Assembly: GCF_032854445.1 (NCBI RefSeq)
Contig: NC_088302.1
Location: 40,924,191 to 40,988,190, forward strand
DNA length: 64,000 nucleotides
Source: Liolophura sinensis
Lineage: Eukaryota > Mollusca > Polyplacophora > Chitonida > Chitonidae
Direction: 5' to 3'
Shown here: in pieces, positions 1 through 11,500 of the stretch
How the letters are laid out: each line of letters starts with the position of its first letter
Numbering within the stretch: the stretch's first letter is position 1
Made by a program: the position numbers and the translations under genes
The notes under the pieces: model-generated
The model's input: only the letters and a program-made list of their open reading frames with translations
Database searches by the model: none
What the model was told of the DNA's origin: nothing

Positions 1-984
1 AAAAACATGGCAGAAATATGATGGAAAATGGGGGTGAGGGTGTGGGAGTTGGTTTATTTGGACATGATATTTACTGCCCCTGACATGAAGCCCTTAGTAC
101 CAGACAATAAGAATTAAGGGTTTATTTATTTATTTATTTTATTGGATTGGTGTTTTAAGTTGCAGGTCTGAGTCATAGCTTCTTTGGAACAATCACTCCA
201 TAAGATGCTTCAACAAGTGTCATCCAATGTTACACTTACATATTAGGTGCATGATCTTATAAAAGTATCTCAAAACATGCATGTACTTTAAATGAAGGAG
301 CAATACCCTAATTCCTCCACCTTTTCACATATGAAAGAGCAACTTACAGTGTAATTTATGACCATTTTGAATTTGATTTTGGAGATTAAAACTATATTGG
401 TTGGATTGGCCAATGTCAGGTCCTCACAAAAAAGTTGATCATTCTACGTGGAATTATGTCTCCAGAATGTGCCTGAACAAACACCTTGCAAACATGTGAT
501 CTGGTTGAAGAATTACAGTATATTACCACTGTCACACTCCTACAAAAATTCTTGTTGGTCATAGCCTTAAAAGCCCAACATCTTTAGGACTGCTAGTTGG
601 GACTGGTCAAAATTTGTGAGCTTAACCTATACGAAAGATACAGTAAATCAATGCAATGTTTTGGAATGGTACTGTTATCATGTGTTGGAAGGGGAAATGT
701 TACTTGGTGGAGATAATGTGAAGGTTTGGGAAAACACATTTTGATCACTTTTCGAATTGAACATCTTAAATAAAGTAAGTACGAGGGGAAAACTAACAAA
801 GTAGGATTTCATTTCACAAAATTGATTATACATGAAGGAATTCCAACACCTCTTTGAATACTTCTCATTTTCATTTACTTTTTTTACTTTTATTTTGTCC
901 TTTCCTTGTGTAAAATGATGTAAAAACCAAATAATTTGGACCAGGCTGTAAGGGTTACCAGAGTACTCCATTTCTCCCTAAAGC
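1..984. other. Intergenic or intronic AT-rich DNA without a recognised gene
   Basis: No exon with coherent protein similarity was found on either strand. A short stretch at about 121-165 resembles the reverse of a SINE tail (TTTATT runs, then attggtgtttt). A MITE-like copy occupies 304-520. The stretch may still be intron or 3' region of the minus-strand LOTUS gene, whose last identified exon is at 2413-2556. Confidence 0.5.
304..520. mobile_element. MITE-like element, copy 1
   Basis: A roughly 217-bp non-coding element whose ends form imperfect terminal inverted repeats. The left end reads TACCCTAATTCCTCCACC and the right end is the reverse complement of TACTGTAATTCTTCAACC. The interior (fragments such as ttggttggattggccaatgt) is shared with the copies at 38855-39078, 39855-40030 and 52298-52546. 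It has no coding capacity. The superfamily is not identified. Confidence 0.6.
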
Positions 985-1705
985 TTATACATGTACCACA
1001 TACTGAGTACGACCATCATAGATGTACCACATACACAGTACCACCATCAAGGATGTACCACATACAGAGTACAACTATCATAGAAGTACCACATATGGAG
1101 TACGACCATCATAGATGTACCACATACACAGTACAACCATCATAGATGTACCACATACACAGTACGACCATCATAGATGTACCACATACACAGTACCACC
1201 ATCAAGGATGTACCACATACAGAGTACAACCATTGCAGATGTACCACATACACAGTACAACCACCATAGATGTACCACATACACAGTACCACCATCAAAG
1301 ATGTACCACATACAGAGTACGACCATCATAGATGTACCACATATACAGTACGACCATCATAGATGTACCACATACACAGTACAACCATCATAGATGTACC
1401 ACATACACAGTACCACCATCATAGATGTACCACACTCACAGTACCACCATCGTAGATGTACCACAGAGTACGACCATTATAGATGTACCACATACACAGT
1501 ACAACCATCACAGATGTACCACACACAGAGTACGACCATCATAGATGTACCACATACACAGTACAACCATCATAGATGTACCACATACAGAGAACCACCA
1601 TCATAGATGTACCACATACACAGTACCACCATCATAGATGTACCACATACACAGTACCACCATCAAAGTTGTACCACCATCATAGATGTACCAAATGCAC
1701 AGTAT
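985..1705. repeat. 31-bp minisatellite, about 23 copies
   Basis: Tandem units of about 31 bp around the core gatgtaccacatacacagta followed by ccaccatcata. Units differ by a few substitutions, and a few are truncated near 1462 and 1670. The period is not a multiple of three and the consensus lacks stops, so short open frames appear in all plus frames. These are artefacts of the repeat. The array sits beyond the last recognised exon of the LOTUS gene. Confidence 0.95.
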
Positions 1706-1850
1706 GATTTATTTATCTATTTGATTAGTGTTTTATGTCACACTCAAGAATATTTCATTTACATGAATACAGCCAGCACTAGGGTTGACAGGAAACCGGA
1801 CAGAGCCTAGGGAAAACCCATAACCATCCATATGTTGCTGACAGACCTCC
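1706..1850 (-). mobile_element. SINE family A fragment
   Basis: Reverse copy of the commonest SINE in the window. It begins with the reversed tail (tttatctatttgattagtg) and runs through the reversed body (ctcaagaatatttcattta, gccagcactagg, aaaccggacagagcc). The tRNA-like head is missing or diverged. It abuts the 31-bp array directly. Confidence 0.75.
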
Positions 1851-2164
1851 CCACATACGGCCAAAGCGGAATGAACAGTATGAAGGGGCTCTATGACACG
1901 TAGAACATTCCGTCAGATGGATCGGAAGCTAAAGACAACATGATCTCTAGAGTAACAAACGGTGTGAGTGAAGAAAACAATCATTCGTTATTGCACAGGA
2001 AAATGCCTATTTTTGAATCTCTGTCAGCGATCTTGTATCAGTTGGATTTGTATATTTTTCAGCTTTCCAGACAGTCTGAGTATTTCTGCAGAGCTTTCAT
2101 GATGTTATTTTGTACAACTAAGCTTTACTGGTCGCTACCAAAGTGGCACATAGTGATCTTTTAA

Positions 2165-2335
2165 CACTGGGCGGCCATTCGACACAAAAGGGTGGAACCT
2201 GCGGATGGTCGTGGGTTTCCCCCGGGCTCTGCCCGGTTTCCTCCCACCATAATGCTGGCCGCCGTCGTATAGGTGAAATATTCTTGAGTACAGCGTAAAA
2301 GACTAATCAAATAAATAAACAAATCAATCAAAAGG
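2165..2335 (+). mobile_element. SINE family A, head-truncated
   Basis: Body and tail of the family A SINE in plus orientation: atggtcgtgggtttccccc, ggtttcctcccaccataat, then tattcttgagtacagcgtaa and aatcaaataaataaac. The tRNA-derived head is absent. It lies 80 bp from the UBA-encoding exon. Confidence 0.85.
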
Positions 2336-2412
2336 TTGATCACATGACCTCCGACTTCTGACCTGTCATACAGAAAACATGTAGTTTCTATCCTTTATGC
2401 GTTTACATGTAC

Positions 2413-2556
2413 CTTGGTCATCTTGATGCTGTGTTATCCAGGTCACTGCCTCCTCCACACCCCTGTCTCCAGAGAAGTATACAGCACGGCGAGACCCCTC
2501 AAGTGGGAACCCCATTTTCACCAGGCATGTTACAGTCTCCAATGTGACTCTAGGAA
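2413..2556 (-). CDS. UBA-domain exon, tentatively last seen exon of the LOTUS-RRM gene
   Basis: A 144-nt exon between a ttccag acceptor and a GTACAT donor. It encodes a typical UBA fold: LVKMGFPLEGSRRAVYFSG, then EEAVTWITQHQDD. The MGFP motif and the Trp-x3-His-x-Asp-Asp ending are most like UBA domains of USP5/USP13 and UBXN1. Its entry phase (two bases completing a codon) exactly fits the donor after 3992, which is why it is joined to the LOTUS gene. The alternative is an exon of a separate minus-strand gene that continues off the left edge, for example a USP5/13-type deubiquitinase. Confidence 0.72.
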
Positions 2557-5500
2557 CTGGAATACAAAATTGGGTTCAAAGAAATGTTCAGATTTGTCAA
2601 TTGTTTCATGAGTAATGTTTATGCAAAAGATGGAAATTTTACAAGAAATCCTTAAACGAGAAGACTGCAAAGGGGATGAAGTTTATCCTAAAACACATAT
2701 ATTCTACAACAACGAGCTAGACTGTGGGCATGGAAAACGACTGCCATGGCATACAAAAAAAAAATGCCAAATATGTTAGTGTTTTCTGAACATACAAAAT
2801 CTTCCAATCACTAGTCCCTGTATTACGGGGTATTAACAGGGTTCGTACACTTTAAGGGTTTCAAATTTCCAGGCTTTTTAAGGATTAAACCACACATTTT
2901 TCAGGCTACCAGGAATAATCATTCTACAATGGTACAAGCTTTAAGTGAACATCAAGTCTGCCACTACATATACATAGAAAAAAGAACACAGGACACATTT
3001 ATCACAGAAAAATGTGTAAAAAATTGTAATAACGTTTTGAAAGCCGAGAAGATGAAGTTCAGTATTGGGGATATGGCACTGACGAAAAATTCACTCAGAG
3101 TAGTCATGTTGTAGATGCCCTCATGAACTTGGTCAATCACCAGCGCTGAAAGCGTCACGTGATAATAGGATGTCACATCAAAAAACCTATTAGCTCTCAA
3201 TTGTCAGTGTGGTTTCTTATAGTGGATAGACAGACAAATTGGAGTTTGCAGTCAGTTTATGTGTTAAACTTGTGCATTTTGGATCACATAATTACGAACA
3301 GGGAACTGAGAACACCTGCCCATGTCACAATGCATGCACGTTGGGTAGGAGTAACTTGTCAGTAACTTGTTAGGGTGAGCTAGCAAGAAAACCGCCTCGG
3401 GGGAGTCACTGCTTGAAGAAAAATATTATTTTTCCTACACAAATTTAGATTTATTACAAAAGTATCTTCCCAAAATCTGAATGAAAGAGCCTGTTATGAA
3501 TCAGAAGGTCCTGCTATGTTCGGTAAATTCACTGAAGTCGGTAAAGCCAGCTGGGCCAAATGCTTACACCCATGCAGGACGAGGATGAGCAGGACTGGTA
3601 AAACACGATGCTTGTGTCCACGAACACTGCCTTGACCGAGCACTAAACCAAAAGAAACATCGGCCCTCTTAAACACGGAATAGAGCTGATACTCTTTGGT
3701 TGGGTATGAGGCGTTTTTGTTTGTATTTTCTCATTGTCACATAGATACGAGGAAGGCTCCATGGTTTTGTGATGTCACTCTAGATAGCTATAACCTGGAA
3801 AGATGGCGTCACCAAATGAGTGGGTAGGTACTGACGATTATTTGGTATTTATTTTGTTGATAAGCGGTGTAGATTGATTAAAATATTTTTTGAACATTTC
3901 TGGAGAACTAGTTTATTAATTAATTCAGATTTAGTGGCTGTTTTTCTCTGTTTTTCAAGGGTTTCAAGGCTCTGTACAATGCCTTCATTACCTGTCTGCC
4001 CTGGGCCAGCCTTTTCTGGATCTGGGTGAGAAAGCCGGCACCTCAACCGTCTATTATCAACATAAATCCTGTCTAATTTCTTCACAGCTACAATGGCATC
4101 ATCACGAGGGAGAGTGCCAAACGCAAACCTAGTACAAAATACAAATATAAAATAGCATTTTCCTGAAAGAATGTCAATTGAAGACCTATACAAATAAAAG
4201 GGATCAAGTGATCTATATTCTCCTTCCCATGCCAAGTAAAACCACAATCCTTCAATACAAAATTTGTTGCTAATCAACTAGTGTCAAAACATGAGCCAAT
4301 AGCTAATTTGAGCAGCTCATCACAAACGAATGATTATGGCTTAACGCCATTTGGAAATAGTACACCCATATCATGGCAATCGTCCTAGAAGAATGGCATA
4401 CATACCCTGATACAATCTTCCTGTCAGGGTGGGGTACATATCCTGATACAATCTTCCTGTCAGGATGGGGTACATATCCTGATACAATCTTCCTGTCAGG
4501 ATGGGGTACATATCCTGATAAAATCTTCCTGTCAGGATGGGGTACATATCCTGATACAATCTTCCTGTCAGGATGGCATACATATCCTGATACAGTTTTC
4601 CTATCAGGATGGGGTACATATCCTGATAAAATCTTCCTATCAGGATGGGGTACATATCCTGATACAATCTTCCTATCAGGATGGGGTACATATCCTGATA
4701 CAATCTTCCTGTCAGGATGGGGTACATATCCTGATACAATCTTCCTATCAGGATGGGGTACATATCCTGATACAATCTTCCTGTCAGGATGGGGTACATA
4801 TCCTGATACAATCTTCCTGTCAGGATGGGGTACATATCCTGATACAGTTTTCCTATCAGGATGGGGTACATATCCTGATAAAATCTTCCTATCAGGATGG
4901 GGTACATATCCTGATACAATCTTCCTGTCAGGGTGGGGTACATATCCTGATACAATCTTCCTATCAGGATGGGGTACATATCCTGATACAGTTTTCCTAT
5001 CAGGACGGGGTGCATATCCTGATACAATCTTCCTGTCAGGGTGGGGTACATATCCTGATACAATCTTCCTATCAGGATGGGGTACATATCCTGATACAAT
5101 CTTCCTATCAGAGTAGGGTACATATCCTGATACAATCTTCCTATCAGGATGGGGTAAATATCCTGATACAATCTTCCTGTCAGGATGGGGTACATATCCT
5201 GATACAGTTTTCCTATCAGGATGGGGTACATATCCTGATAAAATCTTCCTGTCAGGGTGGGGTACATATCCTGATACAGTTTTCCTATCAGGATGGGGTG
5301 CATATCCTGATACAATCTTCCTGTCAGGGTGGGGTACATATCCTGATACAATCTTCCTATCAGGATGGGGTACATATCCTGATACAGTTTTCCTATCAGG
5401 ACGGGGTGCATATCCTGATACAATCTTCCTGTCAGGGTGGGGTACATATCCTGATACAGTTTTCCTATCAGGACGGGGTGCATATCCTGATGAAATCTTC

Positions 5501-8500
5501 CTGTCAGGGTGGGGTACATATCCTGATACAATCTTCCTGTCAGGGTGGGGTACATATCCTGATAAAATCTTCCTGTCAGGGTGGGGTACATATCCTGATA
5601 CAATCTTCCTGTCAGGATGGGGTACATATCCTGATACAATCTTCCTGTCAGGATGGGGTACATATCCTGATAAAATCTTCCAATCAGGATGGGGTACATA
5701 TCCTGATACAGTTTTCCTATCAGGACGGGGTACATATCCTGATACAGTTTTCCTATCAGGACGGGGTGCATATCCTGATACAATCTTCCTATCAGGATGG
5801 GGTACATATCCTGATACAGTTTTCCTATCAGGACGGGGTACATATCCTGATACAATCTTCCTATCAGGATGGGGTACATATCCTGATACAGTTTTCCTAT
5901 CAGGACGGGGTACATATCCTGATACAGTTTTCCTATCAGGACGGGGTGCATATCCTGATACAATCTTCCTATCAGGACGGGGTACATATCCTGATACAGT
6001 TTTCCTATCAGGACGGGGTGCATATCCTGATACAATCTTCCTATCAGGACGGGGTACATATCCTGATACAGTTTTCCTATCAGGACAGGGTGCATATCCT
6101 GATACAATCTTCCTATCAGGATGGGGTACATATCCTGATACAGTTTTCCTATCAGGATGGGGTACATATCCTGATACAGTTTTCCTATCAGGACGGGGTG
6201 CATATCCTGATACAATCTTCCTGTCAGGGTGGGGTACATATCCTGATACAATCTTCCTGTCAGGGTGGGGTACATATCCTGATACAATCTTCCTATCAGG
6301 ATGGGGTACATATCCTGATACAGTTTTCCTATCAGGACGGGGTGCATATCCTGATACAATCTTCCTGTCAGGGTGGGGTACATATCCTGATACAATCTTC
6401 CTATCAAGATGGGGTACATATCCTGATACAATCTTCCTATCTGGATGGGGTACATATCCTGATACAATTTTCCTATCAGGATGGCGTACATACCCTGATA
6501 CAATCTTCCAGTCAGGATGGGGTACATATCCTGATACAGTTTTCCTATCAGGATGGCGTACATATCCTGATACAATCTTCCTATCAGGATGGGGTACATA
6601 TCCTGATACAATTTTCCTATCAGGATGGGGTACATATCCTGATACAATCTTCCAATCAGGATAGGGTACATATCCTGATACAATCTTCCTATCAGGATGG
6701 CGTACATATCCTGATACAATCTTCCAATCAGGATGGGGTACATATCCTGATACAATCTTCCAATCAGGATGGGGTACATATCCTGATACAATCTTCCAAT
6801 CAGGATGGGGTAAATATCCTGATACAATCTTCCTATCAGGATGGGGTACATATCCTGATACAATCTTCCTGTCAGGATGGGGTACATATCCTGATACAAT
6901 GATTCTATCAGGATGGGGTACATATCCTGATACAATGATCCTATCAGGATGGCATACATATCCTGATACAATCTTTCTGTCAGGATGGGGTACATATCCT
7001 GATACAATCTTCCTGTCAGGATGGGGTACATATCCTGATACAATGATCCTATCAGGATGGGGTAGATATCCTGATACAATGATCCTATCAGGATGGCATA
7101 CATATCCTGATACAATCTTCCAATCAGGATGGGGTACATATCCTGATACAATTTTCCTATCAGGATGGGGTACATATCCTGATACAATGATCCTATCAGG
7201 ATGGGGAACATATCCTGACACAATCTTCCTGTCAGGATGGGGAACATATCCTGATACAATCTTCCAATCAGGATGGGGTACATATCCTGATACAATCTTC
7301 CTATCAGGATGGGGTACATATCCTGATATAATGATCCTATCAGGATGGCATACATATCCTGATAGAATGATCCTATCAGGATGGGGTACATATCCTGATA
7401 CAATGATCCTATCAGGATGGGGTACATATCCTGATACAATCTTCCAATCAGGATGGGGTACATATCCTGATACAATCTTCCTATCAGGATGAGGTACATA
7501 TCCTGATACAATTTTCCAATCAGGATGGGGTACATATCCTGATACAATTTTCCTATCAGGATGGCATACATATCCTGATACAATCATCCAATCAGTATGG
7601 CGTACATATCCTGATAAAATCTTCCAATCAGAACATATCCTGATACAATTTTCCTATCAGGATGGGGTACACATCCTGATACAATCTTCCTGTCAGGATA
7701 GGGTACATATCCTGATACATATCCTGATACAATCTTCCTGTTAGGATAGGGTACATATCCTGATACAATCTTCCTATCAGGATGGGGTACATATCCTGAT
7801 ACAATCTTCCTATCAGGATGGGGTACATATCCTGATACAATTTTCCTATCAGGACGGGGTACATATCCTGATACAATCATCCTATCAGGATGGGGTACAT
7901 ATCCTGAAACAGTCTTCCTGTCAGGGTGGGGTACTAAAGTGGTTCACAAACCTTCTGAATCACATCCACAGTAAAGGTAGCCAGAGCCGGATCAGAACTT
8001 GTTACCTCATTCATCAAGAATATGGTCCCAAAATTATTCATATTTCATCTGATTGTTTTATAACACCATACTCAACAACTGTTCACTTACATGACGGCAG
8101 TCAGTTGTATTGGTGGAGGAAACTGGGGTAAACCACCAACCTTAAGGACAAACTTTTCCTCCTAAGCCACATTTTTGGAAGACAAGTGGTTTTCAAAAAG
8201 CTTTAATCTGCACAAACAGTCATTTGCTTATTGTCAATAAGAACAACAAGCAGTGAGAGGATGGCAATCTACAAATTCTCTGCCCAAGGCTCGGGTTGAA
8301 CCTGCTTCAAAGTATGAGATTTTAAGCCCACAGAAAGACAAGGAAATTTGGGGTTCTAAAGTGACTGCTCTCACCTCTTATCCTCGCCCTTGCTCCTGAT
8401 CCTTAAATCTCTCACCAGCAGCCCATCTAACTGGTACAGTATGTCTGCCTGTGAAAAGAGGTCAGCTCAAACTGGTCAAGTTAACATTAATTTATTTGAT

Positions 8501-11500
8501 TAGTGTTTCATGCTGTACTCTAGAATATTTCACATACTTCAGTGGACAGAATTATGGTGGGAGAAAACCAGAGAAAATCCACAGGCAGACCTTCCCATTA
8601 TCGACTGGGGAGGAAGCCTGCATGAGCTGGACTTTAACTCACAGTAATCGGATTGGTAAGAGGCTCTTGAGTTATTGAACTGCACGGTGTGAACAGTCTG
8701 TTGACTCACAAGTTCATCATATTATATATTTTTTGGATTGTGTTTCATTTATTTGTAGCTGAATGTCAAACTATATCAGTTTTTAAGACAGAGGTCAATT
8801 TTATGGGGGGGGGGGGGGGGGGGGAATCCGGAAAGTCTGAGGAAGAGGAGTAACTGAACATTCCCACATGGCCCCCTTGATTTGGTTATTTTATAAATCC
8901 ACATGTGGCCAAATCAGCACACAGATTCAAACTTATGATGCTCATGTAAATGAGACTGGCTGTACAATATATGACAGTGACAACAGTCTTTCTGTTACTT
9001 TTGTCAATACCTTCAACATTACAGGAGAAAAAGAACTCTGGTTTCTTTATTTATTTATTTGATTGATGTTTTATGCCATACTGAAGAATATTTCACATAT
9101 ACGACGGCAGCCAGCATTATGGAACTATGAAACCAAGCACAGCCTGGCAGAAACCCATCATGTTCGACAGGAGAGAAAGCCAGCATTCGCTGGAATTGAA
9201 CTCATAGCAACCGTATTGGTGAGAGGCTCCGGTGTAATTGCACTGTGCTGGCATGCTAACCACTCAGCCATGGAGGACCCAAATTAGGATGCTGTACAAG
9301 GCATATAACAACAGCATCATGACAAAATCCATAAACATAGCTGTACACAAAAGGTTTTTTTGTTTTGTTACCTCCGTCCAAGTCTTTGGGATATTTCCTA
9401 TGTAGATTTCCACTCCATCAACTATGTTGACTTTTGCTTGTGCAGGGGATTTACCTGTAAAAGTACCTGGGGTACATATATAAGACCACAATAATTATTA
9501 CATACTTTAAGCTTTATATACATGAACATGCAGTTTGCATTTTTTCTAATTCAGCAGCCCATCACTGACTTTTTGACAGCTCATCAGTAACCTGGTCACA
9601 TTTCCAGTTCGCGCTGTGGCTTTAAGTAGGGGAATTTGTTAGGTAAAAGGTAAAGGGCAGTGAATTCATGTATCCATAAATCTGACCGCCATTGTGCATA
9701 TGTTGCATTATTCTGATTGTTGTTCAGTTCCAGCAAACTTCATGCAAAACCACACCAGGGAGCACCACTGCCTTCTTATTGCCATCAAGGCACTGCCTGC
9801 TTATTGCCATCAAGGCACTGCCTTCTTATTGCCATCAAGGCACTGCCTGCTCATTGCCATCAAGGCACTGCCTGCTTATTGCCATCAAGGCACTGCCTGC
9901 TCATTGCCATCAAGGCACTGCCTGCTTATTGCCATCAAGGCACTGCCTTCTTATTGCCATCAAGGCACTGCCTGCTCATTGCCATCAAGGCACTGCCTTC
10001 TTATTGCCATCAAGGCACTGCCTGCTTATTGCCATCAAGGCACTGCCTGCTTATTGCCATCAAGGCACTGCCTTCTTATTGCCATCAAGGCACTGCCTGC
10101 TTATTGCCATCAAGGCACTGCCTGCTTATTGCCATCAAGGCACTGCCTGCTTATTGCCATCAAGGCACTGCCTGCTTATTGCCATCAAGGCACTGCCTGC
10201 TCATTGCCATCAAGGCACTGCCTGCTTATTGCCATCAAGGCACTGCCTGCTCATTGCCATCAAGGCACTGTCTGCTTATTGCCATCAAGGTACTGAGAAC
10301 AATGGAAGCAGGGAAATCTTGAAAATTTACATGAATGGGATTTAAGGCCGGCACAAAAAAACAAACAAACAAACCAAAAATGGAATAAACATAACACTGA
10401 AAATATATGAGTTTCTAGTTTTTAAAAGCTTTCTTTATTTTTTTTATTGGTGCTTTACGTCCTACTCAAAAATATTTCACTTATGCATGGGAGAAAATTG
10501 GGCAGAGCTCAGGGGGAAACCCACAACTCTCATAATACCTCACTTTACTTCATCTAGCCAAGCTAAAAGCCATAACATGTGGATTATTGTGACAGGCCTA
10601 CCAGCTGGGGATTTGAGCCAGCGATCTCTGGGTTTTGAGTCCACATTTCTACTTATATATCACCCTGTTACATTATCATTATTATTTCTTTTTGGACAAA
10701 TCAATTTACCTGACAGCACATGTCAGGGATTTTGATGATAACTTCATAGACAGAAAGGTTACCTAGTTCCACGCCCTGTCTAATGCCCGTGTCCATCATT
10801 GTTGACAACTGTGTTCTGTCTCTCTTTTGTCTCATTTTGTCCATGGCAGGTTGCACCAAATATTTAGTCTTAAAAGTGTTAATGATCCGCAGCGCGTCAT
10901 CTTTTGTAGAGTAACGAGTAAACAGGTAACTGTAACAGAAGAAATGGTGTGAAACAGGTAAAGACACCCATCACCACAGACATTGTTAAAATCGGTGATA
11001 AATGTCAAATTTATCACATTTAATTGAGCAGTGGCTTCTTTGTGTCAAGCTTTATCAATGAGATTTACTCAAACAAAGGAGATAAGTTTTTTTTTTTGAT
11101 TTTTTCTTAGGAGACAAATTAGAGAAAAACAGGACTTGAAGGCTGTCACGCTATATACTGGTCTTAAACAAACGCAAGATACACATAAAAGAACAGAACA
11201 GCTATCTGTCACCAAGGCCTCCGCAAAACAATGAAAGCTGCCAGCCTTTCATTCAAAAACCTATTTTTAATCTTAACATCAGGATTTTAAAAATAGTCAA
11301 CCACACCTACTATACACCCAGTAAAATTTGGATTTGCCTTTTGATGTCTGCTACATGTACGCACCAAAGAAGGTTTATGGGAACATTTTATAAACAATTT
11401 TTTACCTCTTAAAAACACGTGATTCCACAACTGTAGCCACACTTTCAAAGTCTTTCAAAATATCCTGCAAAAATCAGTCCAAAAGCATTTACTTTATTTA

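Noticed and set aside
4303-7587. 1094-codon minus-strand ORF as a real repetitive protein
   Set aside because: It lies inside a 36-bp satellite within an intron. Other registers and the opposite strand are equally open, because the stop-free unit length is divisible by three.
4390-7932. CRISPR-like array of hairpin repeats
   Set aside because: Units are contiguous with no unique spacers, and the context is an animal gene intron.
7950-8030. An additional LOTUS-gene exon (minus frame VTSSDPALATFTVDVIQK)
   Set aside because: No acceptor gives an open frame in phase. Exon 7 at 8448-8375 already joins exon 8 exactly and completes the RRM.
9692-10345. Three overlapping ~200-codon plus-strand ORFs as cysteine-rich peptides
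   Set aside because: All are the same 25-bp unit read in three registers, so the frames are artefacts of a stop-free repeat.
10705-10762. Extension of LOTUS exon 5 to the donor at 10710
   Set aside because: That donor ends in phase 0, while exon 6 is open only when entered with one carried base. The donor after 10763 supplies it.
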